Source of the DNA: SHVZ01 sp041906305
GTDB taxonomy: Bacteria > Pseudomonadota > Alphaproteobacteria > SHVZ01
Assembly: GCA_041906305.1 (NCBI GenBank)
Contig: JAYRJL010000003.1
Coordinates: 186,001 to 250,000, forward strand
Length of the DNA stretch: 64,000 nt
Reading direction: 5' to 3'
The position numbers were made by a program, and so were the translations under genes. Below are positions 52,202 through 59,909 of the stretch, in pieces; the stretch's first letter is position 1; every line of letters begins with the position of its first letter. The notes beneath the pieces are model-generated. The model had not been told where the DNA came from. It worked only from the letters and a program-made list of their open reading frames with translations, and searched no databases.

Positions 52202-53196
52202 TGCAAAGCCTCGTCTCGATGTTCATCGACATCGCCAAGGGCGGCGATTGGTACGATCGTTTCCTCTCGACTTTCCTCCCGGCGCTCGACGATCGGATCA
52301 ACGTCCTCCTCGGGATCGCTGCAACCTCGACGACCTCGCTCGCGATCGGCACGGGCTCCAAGACCTTCGCGCTCACGCCGAGCGATCGCGAGATCCCGGT
52401 CGGCTCGATGATCCGCGCTCGCCGTGCCAGCGATCCGACGGCGTATATGATCGGCCTCGCGACCGCCTCGAGCGCCGGAAGCGTCACGATCGACGCAACC
52501 GCGACCAATGGCGCGGGGACGTATACCGATTGGATCGTCGGCGTCGATATCGCCGTCGCTTCGGCGTCGACCGCGGCCGAGGGCGTGGTCGAGCTGGCGA
52601 CGAGCGCCGAGGGCCAGGCGGGCAGCGACACGGCCAGGGCCATGACGCCGGCGGCGACCAAGGCCGCGGCGCTCTATCAGGGCACGCATACTTTCTTTAT
52701 CGACGCCTCGGTTTTCCGGCCGCGCGAGTCCGGCGGTCCGGAGATCGTCTCGACCTCGGCCGAGACCGCGACGAACAAGATCCGGATTGACGGTCTCGCC
52801 TTCGACGCCTCCTCGATCGAGCGCGCGATCGGCCGCCTCGCCTTCGGCAAGTCATGGAACAAGGGCACCATAACCGCGAAGTTTCTTTGGCGGGCGGCCT
52901 CCGGTTCCGGTGACGTCGTATGGGGAATCCGCGGCCTGGCCGTAGGTCACGACGACGCGCTCGAGGCGGCTTTCGGAACGGCGCAAACGACGACATCGAC
53001 CTTGACCGCGACCGGCGATCTCGTCGTCTCCTCGGCGACCGCGGCGATGACGATCGCGGGCACGCCGGCGAACGGCGACGTCCTTTGGCTCGAGGTCTAC
53101 CGCGACGCGACCAGCGGCTCCGACACGCTCGCCGCCGACGCGGTCCTCCTCGGCGTCGAGCTGACCCTCACCATTGACGCGGCGAACGACGCCTAG
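52201..53196 (+). CDS. Tail fibre-like protein
   Basis: 331 aa. A short N-terminal helix is followed by beta-rich repeats high in Thr, Ser and Ala, typical of fibres. STAAEGVVELATSAEGQAGS is the short motif found in many phage tail fibres. It probably forms part of the host-recognition apparatus. Confidence 0.7.
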   Translation: MQSLVSMFIDIAKGGDWYDRFLSTFLPALDDRINVLLGIAATSTTSLAIGTGSKTFALTPSDREIPVGSMIRARRASDPTAYMIGLATASSAGSVTIDATATNGAGTYTDWIVGVDIAVASASTAAEGVVELATSAEGQAGSDTARAMTPAATKAAALYQGTHTFFIDASVFRPRESGGPEIVSTSAETATNKIRIDGLAFDASSIERAIGRLAFGKSWNKGTITAKFLWRAASGSGDVVWGIRGLAVGHDDALEAAFGTAQTTTSTLTATGDLVVSSATAAMTIAGTPANGDVLWLEVYRDATSGSDTLAADAVLLGVELTLTIDAANDA

Positions 53197-53205
53197 GAGC
53201 TGCTG

Positions 53206-53766
53206 ATGCTTAACCCTGCAATGGGTCGCCCGAGCGCGTCGGCCGGCTGGCTTTCTTACGGCGGAACCTGGAATCCCTCGGACAAGCACGCCGACGTGAC
53301 GCTCTCGCGCGTCAACACCATCAACCTGGCGCACGCCTCGAACGGCTCACGTAACGCGCGCGGGACCCTCGCCCTGTCTGGAAAGGTAGCCTTTCATTTC
53401 TACGTTCTCGCGGTCGGAACGACGACCTCGATCTATCTCGGGATCGCCACGGCAAGCGAGACGCTGACGACCTACCCCGGCGGGTCGACGAACAGTTACG
53501 GCGTCTTCTGCCAGAACGGGAAGCTCACGCTTAATAACGTCGAGAGCGTCCTCCTCGGCGGGAGTTATACGACGGGCGATTACCTCACCTTCGCCTATGA
53601 CAACGGCAACCTTTGGATTGCGAAGAACGGCGTCTATCCCTTGAGCGGCGACCCGCTCACCGGCGCGAATCCGCACGTCACCGGCCTGGCGCCGAATACC
53701 TGGTACCCCTACGGCGTCTCGGCCGACCGGGCGGAGAGCGCCCAGCTCCTCGGCGCGCAACTCTAG
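53206..53766 (+). CDS. SPRY-like tail protein
   Basis: 186 aa. KVAFHFYVLAVGTTTSIYLGI followed by NSYGVFCQNGKLTLNN, GDYLTFAYDNGNLWIAKNGV and NTWYPYGVSADRAES has the strand order of a SPRY/B30.2 beta sandwich, found in some phage tail proteins. It lies among fibre genes and could bind a receptor. Confidence 0.7.
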   Translation: MLNPAMGRPSASAGWLSYGGTWNPSDKHADVTLSRVNTINLAHASNGSRNARGTLALSGKVAFHFYVLAVGTTTSIYLGIATASETLTTYPGGSTNSYGVFCQNGKLTLNNVESVLLGGSYTTGDYLTFAYDNGNLWIAKNGVYPLSGDPLTGANPHVTGLAPNTWYPYGVSADRAESAQLLGAQL

Positions 53767-53774
53767 AGGCGATC

Positions 53775-54392
53775 ATGACCGAACAGACTTTCCGTCTCGT
53801 CCTCCGCGCCGGCGACGTTCTCGAGGCGAGCGCTCGCCGCGAAAGCGCCGAGGTCCCGCCTTCGCTCGCCCTAGTAAAGGGCTTTTGGGCGACCGAGATC
53901 GACGCGCCGCCGGACTTCGATCCCGCTTACCAGCGGCGCACCGGCCCGACCTGGTCGATCGTCGAGCCGGTCTATGACGGCGAGGAGCTGATCTCCTACG
54001 GCACCGCGACCGCGGCTTATGTTGTCGAGAATCTCGCGCTCGAGGACGTCCAGGCCGCGCGGATCGCGGCGCTCGAGGCGTTCCGCTACGCGCGCGAGAC
54101 CGCCGGCCTCACGCTCGGCGGAATGACGATCGCGACGGACGACCGATCGAAGGCCTTGATAGCCGGCGCCTATAGCGCGGCGCTCGCCGAGGTCGTCACG
54201 TCGTTCAAGTGGAAGACGCCGGCGGGCTTCGTCGCGCTGGACGCGGCGCAGGTGATCGCCGCGGCCGAGGCGGTCGCGGTCTTCGTCCAGGCCTGTTTTT
54301 CAAACGAGGCCGATCACCGGGCCGCGATCCTCGCGCTCGAGAGCGCCGAGGCGGTCGCGGCTTACGACTTCTCGACCGGCTGGCCGACCTAG
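53775..54392 (+). CDS. DUF4376-type tail fibre-associated protein
   Basis: 205 aa. The C-terminal half (GGMTIATDDRSKALIAGAYS; FKWKTPAGFVALDAAQVIAA; VFVQACFSNEADHRAAILAL) fits DUF4376, found at the end of phage fibre clusters, often as fibre assembly proteins. The N-terminal half varies between phages. Confidence 0.78.
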   Translation: MTEQTFRLVLRAGDVLEASARRESAEVPPSLALVKGFWATEIDAPPDFDPAYQRRTGPTWSIVEPVYDGEELISYGTATAAYVVENLALEDVQAARIAALEAFRYARETAGLTLGGMTIATDDRSKALIAGAYSAALAEVVTSFKWKTPAGFVALDAAQVIAAAEAVAVFVQACFSNEADHRAAILALESAEAVAAYDFSTGWPT

Positions 54393-54441
54393 CTCGTCTC
54401 GCCGGCGATCGCCGGCGCTTCTCTGAAAACCGGGGGATCTC

Positions 54442-54792
54442 ATGCGAACGGCATTCGCGCTCGCGATGGCGGCGCTCGTCCTCGTTCTCACGTCGCCGGC
54501 GATCGCCGCCGGCGTGCCGATGCTGCAGCGGTGCGCGACGACGGCCGACGTCGAGGCCGCGGTCCGCTCGAGCGGCGCCGCGGCGATCAAGGTCCGCGGC
54601 GAGACCGCGCGGCGCCTGGTCGCGGCTTACAACGCGTGGCCGCCGGCGACGGAGATCGTCGCCGACGAATTGATCGTCTCGAGCGCCGGCGGCCGGGTCG
54701 AGACCCTCTATCTCCTCTTCCGCGGGTGCCTGGTGCGCTGGGAGGAAATGCCGGCCGGCTGGACCGCTCTCTCGATCGAGGCCTCGAAATGA
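54442..54792 (+). CDS. Small secreted phage protein
   Basis: 116 aa with a signal peptide (MRTAFALAMAALVLVLTSPAIAAG). Two cysteines in the mature part could form a disulphide. It opens the lysis and accessory region; its stop overlaps the next start by ATGA. A palindrome copy covers the start codons. Confidence 0.6.
   Translation: MRTAFALAMAALVLVLTSPAIAAGVPMLQRCATTADVEAAVRSSGAAAIKVRGETARRLVAAYNAWPPATEIVADELIVSSAGGRVETLYLLFRGCLVRWEEMPAGWTALSIEASK
54443..54459. repeat. Dispersed 17-bp palindrome, copy 6
   Basis: TGCGAACGGCATTCGCG, one base off the consensus at the first position. It covers the start codon of the 54442 gene and is read in another frame than the earlier copies. Confidence 0.8.
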
Positions 54793-55091
54793 GCGACCCG
54801 ACCAACGGCGACCGCCGCCGCTTCGCCGGCCTCAGTTTCGATCCGACCGTCAACGCGGGGCACGTCTTGACCGCGGTCGTTCTTCTCCTCGGCCTGGTCG
54901 GCTGGGGCTACCGCCTCGAGGCGCGCGTCGACTTCGAAGCGGAGCGCCGCGTCGACTTCCGCGGCCAGTACCGGATCGACCAGGACCGCGACTTGCAGAC
55001 GACGAAAGAGATCAAGGACGCGCTTCGGCGGATCGAGGACAAGCTCGACCGTAAGGCCGACCGGCCGGGCTTCGTCTCGCCGGGGCAATGA
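54789..55091 (+). CDS. Single-pass membrane protein in the lysis region
   Basis: 100 aa. One membrane helix (VLTAVVLLLGLVGWGYRLEA) is followed by a charged coiled coil (DQDRDLQTTKEIKDALRRIE). Such proteins often lie by holin genes; a holin-accessory role is possible. Confidence 0.6.
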   Translation: MSDPTNGDRRRFAGLSFDPTVNAGHVLTAVVLLLGLVGWGYRLEARVDFEAERRVDFRGQYRIDQDRDLQTTKEIKDALRRIEDKLDRKADRPGFVSPGQ

Positions 55092-55285
55092 GCGCGCCTC
55101 GCTGCCGGAAGCTCACGCCGGAGGAGAAGCGCGCGGCCTGGCGCCGGCCGGAGAGCAACGCCGGCGAGGGTTGGACCGACGACGGCGTTCGCGGCGGCTT
55201 CCGCGACGTCGAGATCGAGCCGGATCTCGATCTCGACGATCCGCTCGATCTAAGCGACGACAAAGGGAAGGATTCCGATGGATAG
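55088..55285 (+). CDS. Small acidic phage protein
   Basis: 65 aa, basic first half and acidic second half (VEIEPDLDLDDPLDLSDDKG). It overlaps both neighbours, which supports it being translated. No domain is known. Confidence 0.5.
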   Translation: MSAPRCRKLTPEEKRAAWRRPESNAGEGWTDDGVRGGFRDVEIEPDLDLDDPLDLSDDKGKDSDG

Positions 55286-56039
55286 CTTGATGATCTTTTC
55301 GGCCCTGGCGAAGCTCGTCTTCGCTGCGGCGGCGCTGTTGCTGGTGTTCTTCTTTCTCCGTTGGCTCGACCGCCGCGGCAAACTCAAGTGGCTCGAGGAG
55401 TTGCATCCGCTCATGCGCTCCGAGCCGATGGCCGCGGCCGTCTACTATGGCTCGCGCTTTTTGGGCGCCTCGATCCTCGTCGGCCTCGCGATCTCCGGCG
55501 CGGTCGTTCTCGCGATCGTGCCGGCGCCGGCGATCGCCGGGCCGCTGATCCCGTCGACCTACGACAAGCCGATCAAGGCTTCGGCCGAGCGATACCTTCC
55601 TGGCGTCCCGCCGAAGCTCCTGAAGGCGCAGCTCTACCAGGAAAGCCGGCTCGAGCCGTCGGCGCGATCGCCGGTCGGCGCCGAGGGGATCGGCCAGTTC
55701 ATGCCGGCGACCTGGGTCGAGGTCACTAAGGCGATGGGCCTCGGCCTGGTCGACCGCCGCCTCGCCGAGCCGTCGATCGCCGCCGCCGGCTACTACATGG
55801 CGCAGCTCCGCCGGCGTTGGGTCGACGTCGCCGATCTCGAGCGGCACCGCTTCGCCGCCGCGGGCTACAACGCCGGCAACGGCTCTATCGGCCGCGCGCG
55901 TCGGGCGTGCGACGGGGCGCCGGTATGGGCCGAGGTCGCGGCCTGCCTTCCCTCGATCACCGGCCGCCACGCGCTCGAGACGACGACCTACGTCGACCGG
56001 ATCTGGCGATGGTGGGCGCAGCTCGAGGCGAGGGCTTAG
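55278..56039 (+). CDS. Membrane-anchored lytic transglycosylase (endolysin)
   Basis: 253 aa. Two membrane helices (about 5-28 and 57-88) precede an SLT-type lytic transglycosylase domain with catalytic glutamate in LYQESRLEPSARS, GAEGIGQFMPATW and AAGYNAGNGSIG. It cleaves peptidoglycan glycan strands at lysis. The two helices may act as holin or signal-anchor parts, since no separate multi-helix holin is obvious nearby. The start overlaps the previous gene. Confidence 0.85.
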   Translation: MDSLMIFSALAKLVFAAAALLLVFFFLRWLDRRGKLKWLEELHPLMRSEPMAAAVYYGSRFLGASILVGLAISGAVVLAIVPAPAIAGPLIPSTYDKPIKASAERYLPGVPPKLLKAQLYQESRLEPSARSPVGAEGIGQFMPATWVEVTKAMGLGLVDRRLAEPSIAAAGYYMAQLRRRWVDVADLERHRFAAAGYNAGNGSIGRARRACDGAPVWAEVAACLPSITGRHALETTTYVDRIWRWWAQLEARA

Positions 56040-56042
56040 ACT

Positions 56043-56390
56043 ATGCAGATATGCAAATCCCATTGGGACGCGCTTCGACAGGCGATCGCCGATCGAGGCC
56101 TCTCCCATCTCGTAGCGAAATCGGGAGAGGAAGCCGTCGCGGCGATCGCGCGCCAGGTCGAGGGGCAGTCGACGAAGGCGGACTTCGACCCGCTCATGAA
56201 CGCGAATTTCGCGATCTTCTCGGCGTTCCTGCAGGACGCCGGGATCAACGCTCTCCGATTTGACGGCTGTCCGCTTTGCGAGGTCGCGAAGTCGCCGACG
56301 CCGAAGCTCGACGAGGAGTGGATCAAAGGGGCGTCTGACGACCAGCTCGCGGCGGCTCGATCGCTCGGCCTCGTCGCCGGCGTGCAATGA
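56043..56390 (+). CDS. Phage protein of unknown function
   Basis: 115 aa, soluble. A CPLCEV pair near residue 78 and an upstream cysteine might bind metal. Middle helices include DALRQAIADRGLSHLVAKSG. It is placed between endolysin and spanin genes; ATGA joins it to the spanin gene. Confidence 0.6.
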   Translation: MQICKSHWDALRQAIADRGLSHLVAKSGEEAVAAIARQVEGQSTKADFDPLMNANFAIFSAFLQDAGINALRFDGCPLCEVAKSPTPKLDEEWIKGASDDQLAAARSLGLVAGVQ

Positions 56391-56845
56391 TCGCCCTCCT
56401 CGGCTGGGCCTGGTCGCTCGTCGGCCTGGTCGTCGACTCGAGCGACTGGATCGCCGGCGGCATCGGCGTCGTCTCGCTCGTCGGCGCTTTCTGGAAACGC
56501 TGGCGGGTCCATGCGCTCGCGCTCGCCGCGATCGTCGCCGTCGTTTACGTCGCCACGCTGCATATCCGGATCGCCGATCTCCGCCTCGACCTGGCGCGCC
56601 AGGCCGCGGCGATCGAGAAGCGGAACGCGGACGCGGCCGACGAGGTCGCGAAGGCGAACGCGAAGGCCGTCGCCGATCTCAACCGCCGCCATGCCGACGA
56701 GCTGCGCTCCCTCGAGCGCCGGCGCCTGGCGCTCGACCAGGCGCTTTCCCAACGCGACAAGATCCTCGACGAGGTCCGCCGTGCGAAGACTGCCCACGAT
56801 CCTCTGCCTGACGCTTTTGACGCTTTCCTTGACCGCGTGCGGTAA
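56387..56845 (+). CDS. Rz-like inner-membrane spanin
   Basis: 152 aa. Hydrophobic N-terminal segments (two helices before residue 60) followed by a long periplasmic coiled coil (LRLDLARQAAAIEKRNADAA to RLALDQALSQRDKILDEV). With the lipoprotein encoded in its 3' end, it would fuse inner and outer membranes in the final step of lysis. Confidence 0.8.
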   Translation: MIALLGWAWSLVGLVVDSSDWIAGGIGVVSLVGAFWKRWRVHALALAAIVAVVYVATLHIRIADLRLDLARQAAAIEKRNADAADEVAKANAKAVADLNRRHADELRSLERRRLALDQALSQRDKILDEVRRAKTAHDPLPDAFDAFLDRVR

Positions 56846-57074
56846 CACGCTCTCGGTACTCCGGCCGCCGGCGGAGATCCGCCTCGAGCGCGTGCGCGTG
56901 CCCGACGAGCTGGTCGCGTGCGCGGCCTCGGTAATGCCGGCGAAGCTCCGGGCGGAGCCGCGGCCGACCTCGGGCGACTTCGCTGAGCGATACGTCGCCG
57001 CGCTCGAGGTCGCGGTCCTCGCCGGGCGCGCGTGCCTCGACGAGATCGGCCGCCTCAACCCGCCGCCGCCCTAG
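56781..57074 (+). CDS. Rz1-like outer-membrane spanin lipoprotein
   Basis: 97 aa, GTG start inside Rz in another frame (65-base overlap). A lipoprotein signal (LPTILCLTLLTLSLTACG) has the cysteine for lipid attachment, followed by a mature part ending in proline residues (LNPPPP). The overlapping arrangement is the classic Rz/Rz1 layout. Confidence 0.8.
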   Translation: MRRLPTILCLTLLTLSLTACGNTLSVLRPPAEIRLERVRVPDELVACAASVMPAKLRAEPRPTSGDFAERYVAALEVAVLAGRACLDEIGRLNPPPP

Positions 57075-57112
57075 CCGCGCTCAGTTCCTCCCGGTCGACG
57101 TGGACCGGCCTT

Positions 57113-57151
57113 GCCCGCTCCGGCCCTTAACAGGGTCGGGGCGGGCTTTTT
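57113..57151 (+). terminator. Late operon intrinsic terminator
   Basis: A 15-pair GC-rich stem with two non-Watson-Crick pairs (57113-57127 with 57132-57146) followed by TTTTTCC. Marks the end of the late transcript after Rz1. Confidence 0.88.
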
Positions 57152-57239
57152 CCGCGTTTAGGCCAAGTCCGGGAGATTGATTGCGGCCGGGCAAGCGGCT
57201 AGAACGAGAGGAGAACATTCCTAGCCGGAGCCTGTCCTC

Positions 57240-57503
57240 ATGAGCGTCCCCGTCCGCTACGCCGTCCCCCTCCTCGGCCTCGGCGCCTTGGCCGTCTCTA
57301 TGTCCGCCCATCACGATCCGCGGGCCGAGCATCTTCAGCACCTTCCCACCTCGGTCGTCCTCGGTACGGCCGGTATGACGGCGAGCGGCTCGACGAACGT
57401 CGTCCAGGTTCATGCAAGCACGATCACACACGCCGAGATCGAGGCGCCGGGTCCGGGGTATCTCGCTGCCGTTGTGAGGTTCTCTGCCCTAACCTGGTCG
57501 TAA
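57240..57503 (+). CDS. Possible small exported phage protein
   Basis: 87 aa. A hydrophobic start (VPVRYAVPLLGLGALAVSMS) could be a signal peptide. GGAG lies nine bases upstream of the ATG. It stands beyond the late terminator near attR, where lysogenic accessory genes are frequent. Nothing else identifies it. Confidence 0.4.
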   Translation: MSVPVRYAVPLLGLGALAVSMSAHHDPRAEHLQHLPTSVVLGTAGMTASGSTNVVQVHASTITHAEIEAPGPGYLAAVVRFSALTWS

Positions 57504-57518
57504 GCTCGCCGGCGTGCC

Positions 57519-57866
57519 GTGGCGAGGATCGATGGCCGGAACCGCCTCCTCGCCCATGGCGATCGACCGCGACGTCGCGACGACCTGGTCGAGATACTAG
57601 CGGCCACGGTGCTGCACCGGCTGCCGGGAACCAAGGTCGACGTCGCGATCGAGATCGCCGAGCTGCAGCTCCAGGCGTTCGGCTGGAACAGCCTCCGGAT
57701 CGTCTGGAAGCCTCGGCCGCCGCCGTCGGTGCCGGTGTACGCGGGTCGGCCGATCCATCGCGCAAAGGGCACTCGATCGAGCAACATCCCGCTACCTCGG
57801 ATGGGGGAGTCAATCAGGGAGGCGGAGGAGCGATTGAAGCGCGAGGCCGAGAAGAAATCCGAGTGA
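57519..57866 (+). CDS. Hypothetical protein next to attR
   Basis: 115 aa, GTG start, basic. VDVAIEIAELQLQAFGWNSL looks like a real helix-strand segment, and the C-terminus is a charged helix (IREAEERLKREAEKK). No signal or domain is known; the ribosome-binding site is weak. It may be cargo. Confidence 0.4.
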   Translation: MARIDGRNRLLAHGDRPRRRDDLVEILAATVLHRLPGTKVDVAIEIAELQLQAFGWNSLRIVWKPRPPPSVPVYAGRPIHRAKGTRSSNIPLPRMGESIREAEERLKREAEKKSE

Positions 57867-57908
57867 TCAGATTGCGTCGAGTCGACGACGAACGTCGATC
57901 GAACATGC

Positions 57909-57922
57909 GTGGCCAATCTGTG
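57909..57922 (+). repeat. Candidate integrase arm-type site, right
   Basis: GTGGCCAATCTGTG, same as 15795-15808 and same orientation, 80 bp from the attR core. Confidence 0.55.
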
Positions 57923-58002
57923 TCCACAGAGCTGCCGGTTCCTGCCGCGTTCTGCCGCGGCGCTCGATCGACGATGATCGAAAACGCCTGATTTTATGGG
58001 GC

Positions 58003-58053
58003 TCGGTGGTGGGCGCGACAGGGATTGAACCTGTGACCCCTACCATGTCAAGG
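58003..58053. repeat. attR: right copy of the 51-bp attachment repeat
   Basis: Identical to 15684-15734. It forms the 3' part of the intact tRNA-Val gene, so the phage copy has rebuilt the tRNA on insertion. Confidence 0.95.
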
Positions 58054-58081
58054 TAGTGCTCTCCCGCTGAGCTACGCGCCC
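58007..58081 (-). tRNA. tRNA-Val (anticodon GAC)
   Basis: 75 bases including an encoded CCA. The cloverleaf is complete: acceptor GGGCGCG/CGCGCCC, D-arm GCTCAGCGGGAGAGC, anticodon loop TTGACAT with GAC, T-loop TTCAATC in an ACAGG/CCTGT stem. The last 47 bases come from the phage attachment repeat, the first 28 from the host. Confidence 0.97.
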
Positions 58082-58220
58082 GCCTGTCGAAGGCGGTCAA
58101 GGCCACCGAGGGCGTGCCTGTACCATCAAAGGTCGGCGTCGCGCAACAGGCTCAGCCGATCCGCGCATTTTCCCGTGCCGGCCGGTGACAGCGCCGCAGC
58201 TTTCGTCTAAATCGGCAGGC

Positions 58221-59108
58221 ATGGACATCGGGGGTGAAGCCGCCTTAGGCCGGTCGCCGATCGCGCTCAACGAGCCTGATCGACTGACGCTCCCCATCGT
58301 CCTCGCCTCGCCCCATAGCGGGCGCGACTATTCCCTGGATTTTCTGGCGCAGGTCGAGGTTCCGGAAGGCGAGCTGCGCCGGGCGGAAGACGCTTTCGTC
58401 GACCGGCTGCTGGCGGCCGCGCCCGGCCTCGGCGTGCCGCTGCTGGCGGCCGAGTTCCCGCGCTCGCGGGTCGACGTCAACCGCGAGGCGCTCGAGCTCG
58501 ATCCCGAGATGTTCGAGGGCCAGCTCCCGGCCGAGGCCAATACCCGTTCGCCCCGCGTCGCCGCGGGCCTCGGCTCCATCCCCAAGCTCTCGGCCGGCGG
58601 ACGGCCGATCTATCGCCGGCCGCTGCCGGTGGCCGACGGTCTGGCGATGATCGAGCGCTTCTGGCGACCCTATCACCAGACCCTTTCGCGATTGGTCCGG
58701 ACGGCGCAGGCGAGCTTCGGCGTCGCCCTGCTGCTCGATTGCCACTCGATGCCGTCGGCGGGCGGCGTCGGCGACGGCGTCGGCGGCGAGACGCTGGCCG
58801 ACATCGTGCTCGGCGACGTCTGGGGCCAGTCCTGCGACCCGCTGCTGGTCGAATGCGCCGAGTCCTACCTTGCGGCGCGCGGCTACGCCGTCGTGCGCAA
58901 CGCACCCTATGCCGGCGGCTACACGACGCGCCACTACGGCCGCCCCGGCGACGGCGTGCATGCGCTGCAGATCGAGATCAACCGGGCGCTCTATCTCGAC
59001 GAGACACGCATCGAGCCGACCCCGGCCTTCGCCCAGGTCTCGCGCGATCTCGTCGGGCTGGTCGATGCGCTCGGCCGCGCGACGCTGGAGCTGCGCCCTC
59101 AGCCATGA
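58221..59108 (+). CDS. N-formylglutamate amidohydrolase family protein
   Basis: About 295 aa from the ATG at 58221; a GTG at 58185 would add 12 residues. The family removes formate from N-formylglutamate in one route of histidine degradation. Visible features: LASPHSGRDY near the N-terminus (metal His), SRVDVNRE, LLLDCHSMPSAG and GGYTTRHYG. No other histidine-utilisation genes are nearby, so the substrate could be another formyl or acyl amino acid. Confidence 0.85.
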   Translation: MDIGGEAALGRSPIALNEPDRLTLPIVLASPHSGRDYSLDFLAQVEVPEGELRRAEDAFVDRLLAAAPGLGVPLLAAEFPRSRVDVNREALELDPEMFEGQLPAEANTRSPRVAAGLGSIPKLSAGGRPIYRRPLPVADGLAMIERFWRPYHQTLSRLVRTAQASFGVALLLDCHSMPSAGGVGDGVGGETLADIVLGDVWGQSCDPLLVECAESYLAARGYAVVRNAPYAGGYTTRHYGRPGDGVHALQIEINRALYLDETRIEPTPAFAQVSRDLVGLVDALGRATLELRPQP

Positions 59109-59118
59109 CCAGGGGCCG

Positions 59119-59652
59119 ATGACGGACGACGTCGTCATCCGTCCGGCGACGCCGGCGGACCTTCCCGACATCCAGCGCATCTACGGCCACCACGTGGCGA
59201 CCGGCTTCGCGAGCTTCGAGGAGGTCGCGCCGGACCTCGCCGAGATGACGCGGCGCTACACCGCGCTGGTCGAGGCCGGCTTCCCCTACCTGGTCGCCGA
59301 GCTCGGCGACCGGGTCGTCGGATACACCTATTGCGGCGCCTATCGCCCGCGTCCTGCCTATCGCTACTCGGTCGAGAACTCGGTCTACCTGGCGCATGAC
59401 GCCGCCGGGCGCGGCATCGGCCGGCGGCTGCTCGCGGCCCTGATCGAGCGGGCGACGGCGCTCGGCAAGCGGCAGATGGTCGCCGTGATCGGCGACAGCG
59501 CCAACCACGCCTCGATCGGGCTGCACACGGCGATGGGGTTCCGGATGGTCGGCGCCATCGAGGGGGCCGGCTTCAAGCACGGCCGCTGGGTCGACAGCGT
59601 GCTGATGCAGCGCGCCCTCGGGCCCGGCCTGACCGAGCCGCCCGACGCCTAG
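59119..59652 (+). CDS. GNAT N-acetyltransferase (phosphinothricin acetyltransferase-like)
   Basis: 177 aa. VIRPATPADLPDIQRIYGHH starts the fold, and the acetyl-CoA loop is GRGIGRRLLAALIE. YCGAYRPRPAYRYSVENSVY is typical of the Pat/YncA group, which acetylates amino groups of methionine sulfone or phosphinothricin-like compounds. AGGGG lies three bases upstream of the ATG. It follows the amidohydrolase by 10 bp and is probably cotranscribed. Confidence 0.88.
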   Translation: MTDDVVIRPATPADLPDIQRIYGHHVATGFASFEEVAPDLAEMTRRYTALVEAGFPYLVAELGDRVVGYTYCGAYRPRPAYRYSVENSVYLAHDAAGRGIGRRLLAALIERATALGKRQMVAVIGDSANHASIGLHTAMGFRMVGAIEGAGFKHGRWVDSVLMQRALGPGLTEPPDA

Positions 59653-59669
59653 AAAAACAGGCCTGAAAG

Positions 59670-59771
59670 AAAAGAGGCCGTGCCACGAAGGCACGGCCCG
59701 AGTTTAGGGAGGAAACGCCCATAAGGGCATTGCGGTAGACGAGCCCGAAGGCTTGCGTCTGCCGCACCGCA
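59670..59771 (-). ncRNA. Candidate three-hairpin sRNA with CCUCC loop
   Basis: Minus strand. The order is a long hairpin closed by a UUCG loop (AGACG...AGCC UUCG GGCU...CGUCU), a small GCCC UUAU GGGC hairpin, an unpaired UUUCCUCCCUAAACUC and a terminator (nine-pair stem 59676-59684 with 59690-59698, then U-rich). Upstream is TTGACT (59796-59801) with TGAATA (59773-59778) 17 bases on. The exposed CCUCCC could pair with Shine-Dalgarno sequences, as in known alphaproteobacterial trans-acting sRNAs. Confidence 0.7.
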
Positions 59772-59772
59772 A

Positions 59773-59801
59773 TATTCACTCCCGCGACGCAGCAAAGTCA
59801 A
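59773..59801 (-). promoter_or_regulatory. Sigma-70-type promoter of the sRNA
   Basis: -35 TTGACT and -10 TGAATA, 17-bp spacer, on the minus strand directly before the first hairpin. Confidence 0.5.
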
Positions 59802-59909
59802 GTCGGGAAAATTTTTCCAAATCTGTTCAGTGAATTAGGACGCTGTTAACAGTCCGTCCAATCCTGAAAACGAGGTTTCGTGGTGCGGCGCAATCGCTGG
59901 CCGCCCGCC

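Larger units (their letters stand above)
15684..58053. mobile_element. Complete siphovirus-type prophage integrated in tRNA-Val(GAC)
   Basis: The element is bounded by a perfect 51-bp direct repeat (15684-15734 and 58003-58053). It contains integrase, lysogeny control, replication, packaging, head, tail and lysis genes in the order usual for lambda-like siphoviruses. No essential structural gene seems missing or broken, so it may be inducible. The head module mixes a lambda-type terminase, portal and protease with a Mu gpT-like capsid. A non-core insert lies at 29404-30004, and a likely lysogenic gene at 21920-23893. Confidence 0.95.

Noticed and set aside
57410..57916. 168-aa minus-strand frame near attR
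   Set aside because: Composition is that of an antisense shadow, and it overlaps two plus-strand candidates; no ribosome-binding site.
15684..58053. Mu-like transposing phage
   Set aside because: Only the capsid resembles Mu; there is no transposase, and a tyrosine integrase with tRNA attachment repeats is present.
59573..59779. Small protein gene starting MNIAVRQTQAFG on the minus strand
   Set aside because: The sequence is better explained as a structured RNA with promoter, hairpins and terminator; the frame has no convincing ribosome-binding site and reads through the terminator.
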